A DNA stretch of 64,000 bases from Rhodoplanes sp046000175 (GTDB lineage: Bacteria > Pseudomonadota > Alphaproteobacteria > Rhizobiales > Xanthobacteraceae), in NCBI RefSeq assembly GCF_046000175.1, contig NZ_JBEOMB010000007.1:74372-138371 (forward strand), written 5' to 3'. The position numbers were made by a program, and so were the translations under genes. This document shows, piece after piece, positions 1 through 7,985 of this stretch; within the stretch, counting starts at the first letter, position 1; each line of letters opens with the position of its first letter. The notes beneath the pieces are model-generated. The model did no database searches, was not told the origin of the DNA, and worked only from the letters and a program-made list of their open reading frames with translations.

Positions 1-918
1 CGCCGGCATCAGCACCACGTCGCGGCCGACCGTGTCGCTCGAGAACAGGCCGAGCAGCGCGTCCTGCGACAGCGGCTTCGGCCGCTGCGGCGGCGCCTCG
101 GCGACGTTGGTCGCGAGCGCCTCGAACAGCGGCGCCCATTCGGTGCCGGGCCGGCCGACGATCTGATAGGCGGCGCTCTTGCGGCGGATGTCCTCGTTTG
201 CGGGAATCGCGGCGAGCACCGGGATGCCGGCCTTCTCGGCGAAGGCCTTCGCCTCGCCGGTGCCGTCGTCCTTGTTGATCACCATGCCGGCGACGCCGAC
301 ATTGCCGCCGAGCTTGCGGAAATACTCCACGGCCGAGCAGACGTTGTTGGCGACGTAGAGCGACTGCAGATCGTTCGAGCCGACCACGATGACCTTCTGG
401 CACATGTCGCGGGCGATCGGCAGGCCGAAGCCGCCGCACACCACGTCGCCCAGGAAGTCGAGCAGCACGTAGTCGAAGCCCCACTCGTGGAAGCCGAGCT
501 TCTCCAGCGTCTCGAAGCCGTGGATGATGCCGCGCCCGCCGCAGCCGCGCCCGACCTCCGGGCCGCCGAGCTCCATGGCGAACACGCCGTCGCGCTTGAA
601 GCAGACATCGGAGATCGTGATCTCCTCGCCGGCCAGCTTCTTCTTGGACGAGGTCTCGATGATGGTCGGGGTGGCGCGGCCGCCGAACAGGAGCGAGGTG
701 GTGTCGCTCTTCGGGTCGCAACCGATCAGCAGGACGCGCTTGCCCTGCTGGGCCATCATGTAGCTGAGATTGGCGAGCGTGAAGCTCTTGCCGATCCCGC
801 CCTTGCCGTAGATGGCGATGATCTGGGTCGCCTTCGACGACGACGTCGGCACCGGATCGGGCTCGATCGCGGCTTCGGCGCGCAGGTGGGCGGGGTCCAT
901 CGGCATCGGGGCGTTCAT
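1..918 (-). CDS. bchX: Chlorophyllide a reductase iron protein BchX (partial, 3' end beyond the window)
   Basis: This is the Fe-protein subunit of chlorophyllide a reductase (BchXYZ), which passes electrons with ATP hydrolysis to BchYZ and reduces ring B in bacteriochlorophyll synthesis. The open frame runs for 306 codons to the window edge, so some C-terminal residues are missing. A NifH/BchL-like P-loop YGKGGIGKS lies at residues 37-45. The two cysteines expected to bridge the 4Fe-4S cluster are at about 126 (GCGGRG) and 161 (VCGGFG). The N-terminal extension rich in Pro and Ala and the phrase SKATQIIAIYGKG fit BchX better than BchL. The ATG at 918 overlaps the bchC stop as ATGA, so the two are translationally coupled. 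The assignment rests on motifs and on the bchC neighbour. Confidence 0.95.
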   Translation of the reverse strand, partial: MNAPMPMDPAHLRAEAAIEPDPVPTSSSKATQIIAIYGKGGIGKSFTLANLSYMMAQQGKRVLLIGCDPKSDTTSLLFGGRATPTIIETSSKKKLAGEEITISDVCFKRDGVFAMELGGPEVGRGCGGRGIIHGFETLEKLGFHEWGFDYVLLDFLGDVVCGGFGLPIARDMCQKVIVVGSNDLQSLYVANNVCSAVEYFRKLGGNVGVAGMVINKDDGTGEAKAFAEKAGIPVLAAIPANEDIRRKSAAYQIVGRPGTEWAPLFEALATNVAEAPPQRPKPLSQDALLGLFSSDTVGRDVVLMPA

Positions 919-1856
919 GCGTACCCTCTCCAGTCAAGGATCATCTTGAGGCAGGCCGGATCGGTGAACGCGGTGCGGTACGCGTCGGGCGCGTCCGCGG
1001 CGGCGCAACGATGGGTGATGAGACCGTCGAGGGACAAACGCCCCGTCTCGACCAGGTTCTTCACGGCGACGAGATCCGGCTCGCGCCATTCGGCGGCGAC
1101 CCGGAGGGAGATCTCCCGCATGAAGGCGGGCGGAAACGCGAAGCCGAGCGGCTCGCTGTAGAAGCCGGCGAGCACGACCTCGCCCTTCGGCGCGAGGCGC
1201 GCGATCAGCGTGTCGAGCAGCTTGGAGTCGCCCGAGACGTCGTAGATCGCCTTGTAATCACGGCGCGGATCGTCGGCCGGGTCGACCACCCGGTAGCCCT
1301 GCGCGCCCTTCGCGCGACCGGCGTCGCGCTCCCACACCGTAGGCGGCTCCCCGCCCGCCAGCACCGCCAGTCGGGCGAGGAGACGACCGAGGACGCCGTG
1401 CCCCACGACGAGATCGGGAGGCGTCCGTTCGGCCCCCGCCATGGCGTGATACGCAGTCGCGGCCAACGCCATGAGGACGCCTAGCTCGTTCAGATCGTCG
1501 GCGATGGGCAGCGCCTTGGCGCCCGGGACCACGACCCGGCGCGCGGCGCCGCCGAACAGCCCGCGGACGTCACCGAAGCAGCGCGCGCCCGGCACGAACA
1601 CGCGCTCGCCGACCCGCCGGCCCGAGCGCTCGCCCGCCGACGTGACGCGACCCACCGATTCGTATCCAGGCACCAGAGGATAACCGAGCCCCGGAAACGG
1701 CGGCATCCGCCCCGACCAGAGCAGACGCTCCGTACCGGTGCTGATCCCGCTCCAGTCGATGTCGACGACCACATCCTCGTCACCGGGATGCGTGAGGTCG
1801 AGACGACTGAGAACGAGGCGTTCGGGTTCCTCTAGGACGACCGCAACTGTGTCCAT
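915..1856 (-). CDS. bchC: 3-hydroxyethyl bacteriochlorophyllide a dehydrogenase BchC
   Basis: BchC oxidises the C3 hydroxyethyl group of the bacteriochlorophyllide intermediate to acetyl. The 313-residue protein belongs to the medium-chain dehydrogenase/reductase superfamily. The N-terminal catalytic region has SGISTGTERLLWSGRMP, typical of BchC, in place of a classical Zn-ligand GHE motif. A nucleotide-binding region follows near DLVVGHGVLGRLLARLAV. I start at the ATG at 1856 (MDTVAVVLEEP); an upstream in-frame ATG at 1874 would add six unconserved residues. It is followed by bchX with a 4-bp ATGA overlap and preceded by two PpsR-like boxes, so it is probably the first gene of a bchCX(YZ) operon under redox/light control. 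Confidence 0.95.
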   Translation of the reverse strand: MDTVAVVLEEPERLVLSRLDLTHPGDEDVVVDIDWSGISTGTERLLWSGRMPPFPGLGYPLVPGYESVGRVTSAGERSGRRVGERVFVPGARCFGDVRGLFGGAARRVVVPGAKALPIADDLNELGVLMALAATAYHAMAGAERTPPDLVVGHGVLGRLLARLAVLAGGEPPTVWERDAGRAKGAQGYRVVDPADDPRRDYKAIYDVSGDSKLLDTLIARLAPKGEVVLAGFYSEPLGFAFPPAFMREISLRVAAEWREPDLVAVKNLVETGRLSLDGLITHRCAAADAPDAYRTAFTDPACLKMILDWRGYA

Positions 1857-1903
1857 GACGTCTCCGAGCCACACCGCAAGGAGGCTTAAACACCGACTTG
1901 GAG

Positions 1904-1947
1904 TGTCAGCCTACGCTTACTGCCCCCTATGTCAAGTCGTATTGTCA
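1904..1947 (-). promoter_or_regulatory. Pair of degenerate PpsR/CrtJ-type boxes upstream of bchC
   Basis: Two 18-bp elements of the TGT-N12-ACA class occur at 1904-1921 (TGT...ACT) and 1930-1947 (TGT...TCA), separated by exactly 8 bp. Each keeps one perfect half-site. PpsR/CrtJ is known to bind such paired palindromes upstream of bchC in Rhodobacter; its action here is inferred. Confidence 0.6.
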
Positions 1948-1963
1948 TATCGTTCCAAACAAC

Positions 1964-3100
1964 CTAGGCGTCCGCAATAACCATCTGTAAGATCACAGGA
2001 TTCCTGGTTGTCACGAGACGTGGACGGTGGAACCCCGCGGCCGTCAGCAGGCCGCATAACACCCCCGGGGTCCGGGGTCGCCCCCGCCCCATCGCCAATA
2101 GGTAGAATCCGAAATAGGCTTCACCCAAGGGCGCGGCGCCGGGCGCTCCGGACATCGGCTCGGCCACCATCACGCGGCCGCCGGCCGGCAGGGCGCGTCG
2201 CACCGCGGCGAGCAGCGTCCGCACCGTGTCCTCGTCGTGGTCGTGCAGGATGCGCACGAGCGACACGATGTCGGCGCCGGTGGGCAGCGGGTCGGTGCGG
2301 AAGTCGCCGGCCCGGACCGTGACCCGGTCGGCGAGGCCCGCCGCGGCGAAGGTCTGGCGCGCCCGCTCGGCGACGGCCGGCAGGTCGAACAGCATCAGCG
2401 ACAGGCCGGGGTGGCGGGCCGCGACGGCGGAGAGGAACGCCCCCTCGCCGCCGCCGACGTCGAGCAGGCAGCGACGGCCGGCGAGCGGCGCCGCAGCCAG
2501 CACCTCCTCGGCGACGAAGCCTTGTGTCGCCGCCATCAGGCGCGAGTAGGAGGCGACGGCCTCGGGCGGCAGCGAGCCCGGCGCCCCGCGGCCCGCATAG
2601 GCCCAGAAGCGGCCGAGCTCGGTGTCGGCCTCGCCGCGCAGGAGCGCGACCGGATCGGCGAGGTCTCTATAGAAGAGCGCGTGGTGCGCGATCATGTCGG
2701 GCAGGCCGGCATTGCCGCGCAGCGCGGCGCCGTGGCGACCGAGCGCGAAGCGATCGTCGCCGCACTTCTCGGTGAGGTCGAGGGTCGCGGCGGCGGCCAG
2801 CAGCCGGCGGGCGGCGTCCTCCGACAGCCCGGTGCGGGCGGCGAGCGCGGCGACCGACAACGGCCCGTCGGCCAGCAGGTCGAACACCTTCAACTGCACG
2901 CAGGCGAGGAGAATCTGCGAGTAGACGAAGCCGGCGACGATATCGAACAGGGCCCGGGTGCGGGCGCGGGCGATCGGCCGGGTGAGCGGAAAGGCGGCGG
3001 CGAGCCGCTGGAAGCGGGGTGAGGCGAGCACGCCGTTGCGCAGCGCCAGCCAGCGCTCGCGCCAATCCGAGGAGCGATCCCGGGGCGTCGGGTCTTTCAC
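1964..3100 (-). CDS. crtF: Demethylspheroidene O-methyltransferase CrtF
   Basis: CrtF methylates the tertiary hydroxyl made by CrtC, giving methoxy carotenoids of the spheroidene/spirilloxanthin series. The 378-residue protein has an N-terminal winged-helix dimerisation region (about 60-150, with LACVQLKVFDLLADGPLSV) and a C-terminal Rossmann SAM-binding domain. The glycine-rich motif LLDVGGGEGAFL lies near residue 220 and an HDHDE catalytic-loop segment near 285, as in plant-type O-methyltransferases. It lies downstream of crtE on the same strand with a 78-bp gap that contains a palindromic repeat. The length matches the family. The start at 3100 is the only good ATG near the conserved region. 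Confidence 0.93.
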   Translation of the reverse strand: MKDPTPRDRSSDWRERWLALRNGVLASPRFQRLAAAFPLTRPIARARTRALFDIVAGFVYSQILLACVQLKVFDLLADGPLSVAALAARTGLSEDAARRLLAAAATLDLTEKCGDDRFALGRHGAALRGNAGLPDMIAHHALFYRDLADPVALLRGEADTELGRFWAYAGRGAPGSLPPEAVASYSRLMAATQGFVAEEVLAAAPLAGRRCLLDVGGGEGAFLSAVAARHPGLSLMLFDLPAVAERARQTFAAAGLADRVTVRAGDFRTDPLPTGADIVSLVRILHDHDEDTVRTLLAAVRRALPAGGRVMVAEPMSGAPGAAPLGEAYFGFYLLAMGRGRPRTPGVLCGLLTAAGFHRPRLVTTRNPVILQMVIADA

Positions 3101-3124
3101 GTCGCCACCCGCCTCTCACGGTCA

Positions 3125-3145
3125 CCTCTCCCCGGCGGGGAGAGG
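3125..3145. repeat. Short palindromic repeat between crtE and crtF
   Basis: Inverted repeat CCTCTCCCC-N3-GGGGAGAGG. It belongs to the same family as the elements at 7846-7979, 16944-17087, 27697-27840 and 63964-63989. It may act as an mRNA stem between two cotranscribed genes. Confidence 0.8.
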
Positions 3146-3178
3146 GCGAATCTCGTGGGGCCGTGCCCGGTCGGCGGA

Positions 3179-4045
3179 TCAGGCCGCCGCGGCGGCGAGG
3201 CGCTTCGGCACCAGCCGCTTCGCCTCGGACATGATGAGGGCGCGCAGGTCGCCGGCGCCCTGGCAGGGCGGAATGCCGGCGATCGCCTCCTTCACCAGGG
3301 TCTCGAGGCGGTGCATGGCACCGTCGATGCCGAGGTCGCGCACCGCGCTCGGGCGGCCGAGCGCCGCGTCGCGGCCGATCGGCTTGCCGAGCTCCTCCTC
3401 GTCGGAGGCGGCGTCGCGCAGGTCGTCGGCGACCTGGTAGGCGAGGCCGAGCTTGGCGCCGACCACCTTCCACGGCTCCGGGTCGTGGCCGGCCGCCGCC
3501 GCGCCCAGCATGGTCGCGGCCGAGAACAGCGCCCCGGTCTTCTGCTCGTGGTACTCGACGAGGTCGCAGAACGGCTCGCACTCCCACGCCTGGCCGGCCG
3601 CGATGCCGCTCGGCATGCCGACCGACTGGCCGACGATGCGCATGACATGGGGCAGCCGCTCGGGCGAGCAGCCGACGTAGGAGAGCTGCTCGAACGCCAG
3701 CACGATCAGGGCGTCGCCGGCCAGCACCGCGATCCGCTCGCCATAGGCGACGTGGACCGAGGGCTTGCCGCGCCGCAGCGGGGCGTCGTCGAAGCAGGGC
3801 AGGTCGTCGTGGATCAGCGAGGCGCAGTGCAGCAACTCGATCGAGGCGGCGGCCGCCTCGGTGAGGGCCGGCTGGTCGTCGCCGCAGGCCGCCGCGGCGG
3901 CCAGGCAGAGGCGCGGCCGGACCCGGGCACCGCGCGGAAACACCGCGTAACGCATCGCCGAGGCGAGCTTGCTGGGAGCGGCGGGGGTTTCGACCCGGGC
4001 CAAGGCGGCGTTGAGAGCCTGCTCGATCCTCGTGCTACTATCCAT
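3179..4045 (-). CDS. crtE: Geranylgeranyl diphosphate synthase CrtE
   Basis: CrtE condenses isopentenyl diphosphate with allylic diphosphates to make C20 GGPP for phytoene and for the bacteriochlorophyll side chain. The 288-residue protein has the first aspartate-rich motif DDLPCFDD at residues 80-87 and the second, DDLRD, at 207-211, plus the FPRGARVRPRL substrate region near 36-46. Length and motifs are typical of the bacterial IspA/CrtE family. The purple-bacterial crt context and the crtF neighbour favour CrtE over farnesyl diphosphate synthase. The ATG at 4045 faces crtD across a 110-bp intergenic region with two PpsR-type boxes. Confidence 0.92.
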   Translation of the reverse strand: MDSSTRIEQALNAALARVETPAAPSKLASAMRYAVFPRGARVRPRLCLAAAAACGDDQPALTEAAAASIELLHCASLIHDDLPCFDDAPLRRGKPSVHVAYGERIAVLAGDALIVLAFEQLSYVGCSPERLPHVMRIVGQSVGMPSGIAAGQAWECEPFCDLVEYHEQKTGALFSAATMLGAAAAGHDPEPWKVVGAKLGLAYQVADDLRDAASDEEELGKPIGRDAALGRPSAVRDLGIDGAMHRLETLVKEAIAGIPPCQGAGDLRALIMSEAKRLVPKRLAAAAA

Positions 4046-4075
4046 GCGTTCAGCCCCTGATGGCGAGCAAAGATA

Positions 4076-4119
4076 TGTAATGATCCATTGTCACGTCGAA
4101 CTGTCACGCAGTATAGACA
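4076..4119. promoter_or_regulatory. Pair of PpsR/CrtJ-type boxes in the crtE-crtD divergent promoter
   Basis: A perfect TGT-N12-ACA element lies at 4102-4119 and a near match, TGT-N12-TCA, at 4076-4093. The spacer is exactly 8 bp, the same as at bchC. On the minus strand the weaker site begins TGACAAT, a half-site also seen at bchC and bchE. The position between divergent crtE and crtD fits joint control. Confidence 0.75.
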
Positions 4120-4155
4120 CATGGACACCGAACTCAACGGTATTTCTGCGGATTG

Positions 4156-5709
4156 GTGAGCGTGGCGCGTGAGTCCGCAATCGTGGTGGGGGCCGGCGCG
4201 GGGGGACTCGCCGCCGCCATCCACTTGGCGCTCGCCGGCATCGCCGTGACGGTCGTCGAAGCGGCCGAGGCGCCGGGCGGCAAGCTGCGCGAGGTCGTGG
4301 TCGGCGGCCGCGGCATCGATGCCGGCCCGACCGTCTTCACCATGCGCTGGGTGTTCGACGAGCTGTTCGGCGCCGCCGGCACCAGCCTCGACCGCGAGAT
4401 CACGGTGACGCCGCTCGACGTGCTGGCCCGCCACGCCTGGGACGACAGCTCGCGCCTCGACCTCTACGCCGACAACGCCCGCTCGGCCGACGCCATCGGG
4501 GACTTCGCCGGCGCCGCCGAGGCGCAACGCTTCCGGGACTTCTGCGACCGTGCGGCGCGCATCTACAAGACGCTGGAAGGCCCGTTCCTGCGCGCCCAGC
4601 GCTGCCGCTCGCCGTTCGACCTGACGCGGCGGCTCGGCCTCGCCCGGCTGCCCGAGCTCGCCGCGATCTCGCCCTTCGCCACCATGTGGAGCGGGCTCGG
4701 CCGCCACTTCCACGATCCGCGCCTGCGTCAGCTGTTCGGCCGCTACGCCACCTATTGCGGCTCGTCGCCGTTCCTCGCCCCGGCCACCCTGATGCTGGTC
4801 GCCCATGTCGAGCAGCAGGGCGTCTGGCTGATCGAGGGCGGCATGCAGCGGCTCGCCGAGGCGCTGGTGCGCACCGCCGAGCGGCTCGGCGTGACGGTGC
4901 GGCTCGGCACGCCGGTCGCCGAGGTCCTGGTCGAGCGCGGCCGCGCCGCCGGCGTCGTGCTGGCGACCGGCGAGCGGCTCGACGCCGACACCGTGGTGAT
5001 CAATGCCGACGTCGCCGCGCTCGCCGACGGACGATTGGGCATCGCGGTGCGCGGCGCCGTGCCGGGCGTGCCGCCGAAGGCGCGCTCGCTCTCGGCCGTC
5101 ACCTGGTGCGTGATGGCGGAACCCGAGGGCTTCCCGCTGCATCATCACACGGTGTTCTTCGCGCCCGACTACCGGGCCGAGTTCGACCGGCTGATGCGCG
5201 ACCGCCGCCTGCCCGCCGACCCGACCGTCTATGTCTGCGCCCAGGACCGGCTCGGCGACATCGCGGCGGACGGGCCGGGAAACCAACCCGAGCCGCTGCT
5301 CGTACTCGTCAATGCGCCGCCGAGCGGCGACACGACGCCGCCCTCGGACGCGGCCCTGGAAATCGCCCGCCATGCCGCCTTCGAGCGGCTTCGGCGCTGC
5401 GGGCTCGAGCTGCGGGTGTCCGGGGATGCCGTCGTGACCTCGCCGGCGGATTTTCACCGGCGCTTTCCGGGGACGGGAGGCGCGCTCTACGGAAGGGCTT
5501 CGCACGGATGGATGGCATCGTTCCGGCGGCCGGGATCGCGAACGCGGATCCCGGGGCTGTATCTGGCGGGCGGCAGCACGCATCCGGGACCGGGCGTCCC
5601 GATGGCGGCGCTGTCGGGCCGGCTGGCGGCGGCCGCCGTGATCGCGGACCGCGATTCGACGAGCCGGTCGCGCCCGGCGGGTATCTCTGGTGGTATGTCG
5701 ACGCGCTGA
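4156..5709 (+). CDS. crtD: Methoxyneurosporene/hydroxycarotenoid 3,4-desaturase CrtD
   Basis: CrtD introduces the C3,4 double bond into 1-hydroxy or 1-methoxy carotenoids. It is an FAD flavoprotein of the CrtI family. The N-terminal dinucleotide-binding motif is IVVGAGAGGLAAA, followed by an acidic beta-strand end (VVEAAEAPGGK). The C-terminal signature GLYLAGGSTHPGPGVPM is typical of phytoene-desaturase-like enzymes. No ATG is available: TTG 4153, GTG 4156 and GTG 4162 are candidates and I take GTG 4156. The protein has about 517 residues, normal for the family. The 3' end overlaps crtC. Divergence from crtE and the adjacent crtC set it apart from CrtI, which is encoded separately at 10,760. 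Confidence 0.93.
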   Translation: MSVARESAIVVGAGAGGLAAAIHLALAGIAVTVVEAAEAPGGKLREVVVGGRGIDAGPTVFTMRWVFDELFGAAGTSLDREITVTPLDVLARHAWDDSSRLDLYADNARSADAIGDFAGAAEAQRFRDFCDRAARIYKTLEGPFLRAQRCRSPFDLTRRLGLARLPELAAISPFATMWSGLGRHFHDPRLRQLFGRYATYCGSSPFLAPATLMLVAHVEQQGVWLIEGGMQRLAEALVRTAERLGVTVRLGTPVAEVLVERGRAAGVVLATGERLDADTVVINADVAALADGRLGIAVRGAVPGVPPKARSLSAVTWCVMAEPEGFPLHHHTVFFAPDYRAEFDRLMRDRRLPADPTVYVCAQDRLGDIAADGPGNQPEPLLVLVNAPPSGDTTPPSDAALEIARHAAFERLRRCGLELRVSGDAVVTSPADFHRRFPGTGGALYGRASHGWMASFRRPGSRTRIPGLYLAGGSTHPGPGVPMAALSGRLAAAAVIADRDSTSRSRPAGISGGMSTR

Positions 5710-6611
5710 GCGACGACGGCCGCCACGGGCTGACCATCATCGCCTTCGTCGGCAGCGTGTTCTCGCCCTATTACGCCTGGGCGCGCCGGCGCGCCCAGGG
5801 GGGCCTCGCCGACCCTCACGATCACTGCGCCGTCAACGTCGCGCTCTACGGCGAGCCGCGCCGCTGGGCCATGACCGAGCGCGGCCGCGGCAAGCTTTTT
5901 CGCGATGCGACGACTCTCTCGATCGGCCCGAGCGCGCTCGCCTGGGACGGCGAGACGCTCGTGATCACGATCGACGAGACGACCGTACCGGTGCCCTCGC
6001 GGCTCTCCGGGACCGTGCGGGTGCGGCCGGCGGCGCTGACCGGCGCGAGCTTCGCGCTCGACGACGCCGGGCTCCATCTGTGGCGCCCGATCGCGCCCTG
6101 CTCCGACGTCGAGGTCGAGCTCACGAAACCGGCGCTGACCTGGCGCGGCCACGGCTATCTCGACAGCAACCGCGGCGAGACGCCGCTGGAGAGCGCCTTC
6201 GTGCGTTGGGACTGGTCGCGCGCCAATCTCACGGACGGCGCCGCCGTGCTCTATCACGCCATCCGCCGCGGTGCCGCCGCGGGGCCTGATGGTCCGCGTC
6301 GTGATCACGACGAGCGCGCGCTGGCGCTGCGCTTCGACCGTGCTGGCGCGGTCACGCCCGTGGAGGTGCCGCACCGGGTGATGCTGCCCGACACGCTGTG
6401 GCGCATGCCGCGCGAGACGCGCAGCGACAGGCCGGACGGCATGCGGGTCGCCGCGACCTTCGAGGATTCGCCCTTCTACACACGCTCGCTCCTGACCGGC
6501 ACGCTGCTCGGCCAGGACGTCGACGCCGTGCATGAAAGCCTGTCGCTCGACCGCTTCGCCGCGCCCTGGGTGCAGGCCATGCTGCCCTTCCGCATGCCGC
6601 GGCTGCGGTGA
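5508..6611 (+). CDS. crtC: Carotenoid 1,2-hydratase CrtC
   Basis: CrtC adds water to the C1,2 double bond of neurosporene or lycopene, the first committed step to spheroidene/spirilloxanthin. Recognisable CrtC sequence begins near 5,650 with the segments PVAPGGYLWWYVDALSDDG, IIAFVGSVFSPYY and WRGHGYLDSNRGETPLE, and runs to the TGA at 6611 (about 318 residues). The start is uncertain. The nearest in-frame ATG upstream is at 5508, which would overlap crtD by about 200 bp and add about 48 residues without obvious conservation. No ATG, GTG or TTG lies in frame between about 5,580 and 5,655. Whichever start is used, crtD and crtC overlap and are probably cotranscribed. Confidence 0.88.
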   Translation: MDGIVPAAGIANADPGAVSGGRQHASGTGRPDGGAVGPAGGGRRDRGPRFDEPVAPGGYLWWYVDALSDDGRHGLTIIAFVGSVFSPYYAWARRRAQGGLADPHDHCAVNVALYGEPRRWAMTERGRGKLFRDATTLSIGPSALAWDGETLVITIDETTVPVPSRLSGTVRVRPAALTGASFALDDAGLHLWRPIAPCSDVEVELTKPALTWRGHGYLDSNRGETPLESAFVRWDWSRANLTDGAAVLYHAIRRGAAAGPDGPRRDHDERALALRFDRAGAVTPVEVPHRVMLPDTLWRMPRETRSDRPDGMRVAATFEDSPFYTRSLLTGTLLGQDVDAVHESLSLDRFAAPWVQAMLPFRMPRLR

Positions 6612-6691
6612 GGTGCTTTGGTGAGGCTGAGGGCTGCGACGAGGCGGAGCCTTTTTGACCGGAGCGTCTACCGGAGTCGCCCCACCCTCCG

Positions 6692-6765
6692 CTCATGCCC
6701 GCGCAGGCGGGCATCCAGGCGCGCCGTCCCGTACCGCCCCTGGGTCCCCGCCTTCGCGGGGACGA
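6692..6765. repeat. Palindromic repeat (GCCCGCGCAGGCGGGC ... TCCCCGCCTTCGCGGGGA type)
   Basis: Two short hairpins lie about 40 bp apart, CTCATGCCCGC/GCGGGCAT and GTCCCCGCC/GGGGAC. A near copy is at 19908-19980. It lies between crtC and the convergent small ORF and could act as a bidirectional transcript end. Confidence 0.8.
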
Positions 6766-6847
6766 TCGGATCGTTGGGACATGCCGATCCGATATCGTGA
6801 TCAGATCATGATCCCATCGTGAGTCGATGCCGGACTACGGCCACCGC

Positions 6848-7018
6848 TCACTTGTCCGGCGCGCCGGGGGCGCCGGCGGAGTGATCCGAAAAAGCGCGCT
6901 TGAAGGCTCGGCGGTTGCTGCGGGTCCGGGTGAAGGCGAAGAGCTGCATCAGCGCGAAGGCCAGGAAGGCCCCGAGAGTCATCAGAGCGAGCGTCGGGAT
7001 GAAGGCGTCCCACGACAT
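6848..7018 (-). CDS. 56-residue single-pass membrane protein downstream of bchJ
   Basis: The ORF starts MSWDAFIPTLALMTLGAF and has one strongly hydrophobic segment at residues 6-30. A basic stretch follows (TRTRSNRRAFKRAF) and then a short Ala/Gly/Pro tail. By the positive-inside rule the C-terminus would be cytoplasmic. An AGGA-like Shine-Dalgarno sequence (GAGGACACC) sits just upstream of the ATG at 7018. The frame is open further upstream to 7099, but that part looks like spacer. It follows bchJ by 141 bp on the same strand inside the photosynthesis cluster. I do not recognise a family. A role in pigment-complex assembly would be a guess from location only. Confidence 0.5.
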   Translation of the reverse strand: MSWDAFIPTLALMTLGAFLAFALMQLFAFTRTRSNRRAFKRAFSDHSAGAPGAPDK

Positions 7019-7159
7019 GGTGTCCTCGTAAGCATCGGTGTGAGAATGCCGCGCGACGAGAGCGTGCACGGCCGGCGCGGTGCGCCTTTGTCGAGCCAAC
7101 GCGACGGGAGGGCATTCGATCCGTTCGGTGCGGCGAGAGGCGCGCTGCGCGAGGGCGGC

Positions 7160-7813
7160 TCAGCGCCAGCGGATCTCGAACGTGCAGGCGGGCGCGCCCA
7201 TGGCTTCGCAGGCCGTCTCGGTGACGGTCGCGTGTCCGTGCACCAGGGTGCGGAACAGGCGCTCGAAGGTGGCGCCGTAATAGTCGCAGACCGGCGCGTC
7301 GGCCGTCGCGCCGCGGCACACCGGATTGCCGGCGATGGAGAAGCGCACCGGATGGCCGGCCGTCGCCGTGAATACGCCGGAGCCGGCGAAGGTCCAGGAG
7401 TGCTTGCCGATCGCGCCGAGCAGGATGCGGGCCGACACGCCCGCCGGCAGAATCTTCAGGATCGGCTGGATCGCCTGCGGGATGCGGTTGGCGAGCAGAT
7501 AGTCGGCGGTCAGCTCGCCGGCCCGCCGGCCCGCCGCCCTGGCGGCCGCGAGGCCGAGGACGTCGCGCACCACCGTGTGGATCGCCACGACGTCGCGCTC
7601 GTCGACCATGTGGTCGGGCGCATGAACGAGATGATGCGAGAGGTCGGCGAGCCCAAACAGGCGCGCCGTCTCCGCCTCGCCGACCTGCTCGCGCAGCGCC
7701 TCGATCATCCGGATGATGGCGTTCGGCCCGATGCGGGCGACGGCGGGGTCCGAGGCGGGGGCGTGAGGAGAAGGAGGAGCGGCTGCGTGCCGTTCAGTTG
7801 CGGTGCTGCTCAC
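7160..7813 (-). CDS. bchJ: Bacteriochlorophyll 4-vinyl reductase-type protein BchJ (V4R domain)
   Basis: The 217-residue protein belongs to the BchJ/V4R family. BchJ was first described as the 8-vinyl (4-vinyl) reductase, but later work suggests an accessory role in divinyl intermediate handling. The conserved body runs from about residue 30 (IGPNAIIRMIEALREQVGE) to the end. The C-terminal V4R region has the motifs GSGVFTATAG, VCRGATADAPVCDYYGATFERLF and ACTFEIRW, with several cysteines that could bind a metal or tetrapyrrole. An Ala/Pro-rich leader of about 25 residues precedes the domain. It lies downstream of bchE on the same strand after a 170-bp gap filled by a palindromic repeat. Confidence 0.88.
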   Translation of the reverse strand: MSSTATERHAAAPPSPHAPASDPAVARIGPNAIIRMIEALREQVGEAETARLFGLADLSHHLVHAPDHMVDERDVVAIHTVVRDVLGLAAARAAGRRAGELTADYLLANRIPQAIQPILKILPAGVSARILLGAIGKHSWTFAGSGVFTATAGHPVRFSIAGNPVCRGATADAPVCDYYGATFERLFRTLVHGHATVTETACEAMGAPACTFEIRWR

Positions 7814-7845
7814 GTCGATATCTCACCACTCGGCGCGACGCCGGC

Positions 7846-7979
7846 TCTCCCTCTCCCCGCTTGCGGGGAGAGGGTGGGGGTGAGGGGGCATACGGCGCCG
7901 GCCTAGCGTGGCGGCGCCCCCTCACCCGGAGTCCGCGCGAGCGCGGGCTCCGACCTCTCCCCGCGCGCGGGGAGAGGTG
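7846..7979. repeat. Double palindromic repeat between bchE and bchJ
   Basis: Two hairpins, CCCTCTCCCCGC/GCGGGGAGAGGG and ACCTCTCCCCGCG/CGCGGGGAGAGGT, flank a central segment with CCCCCTCACCCGGAGTCCGCGCGAGCGCGGGCTCCG. The layout closely resembles 16944-17087 and 27697-27840. Confidence 0.85.
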
Positions 7980-7985
7980 AAGGCT

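Noticed and set aside
1..918. BchL (protochlorophyllide reductase Fe protein) for the first gene
   Set aside because: The N-terminal extension, the wording around the P-loop and direct coupling to bchC fit BchX.
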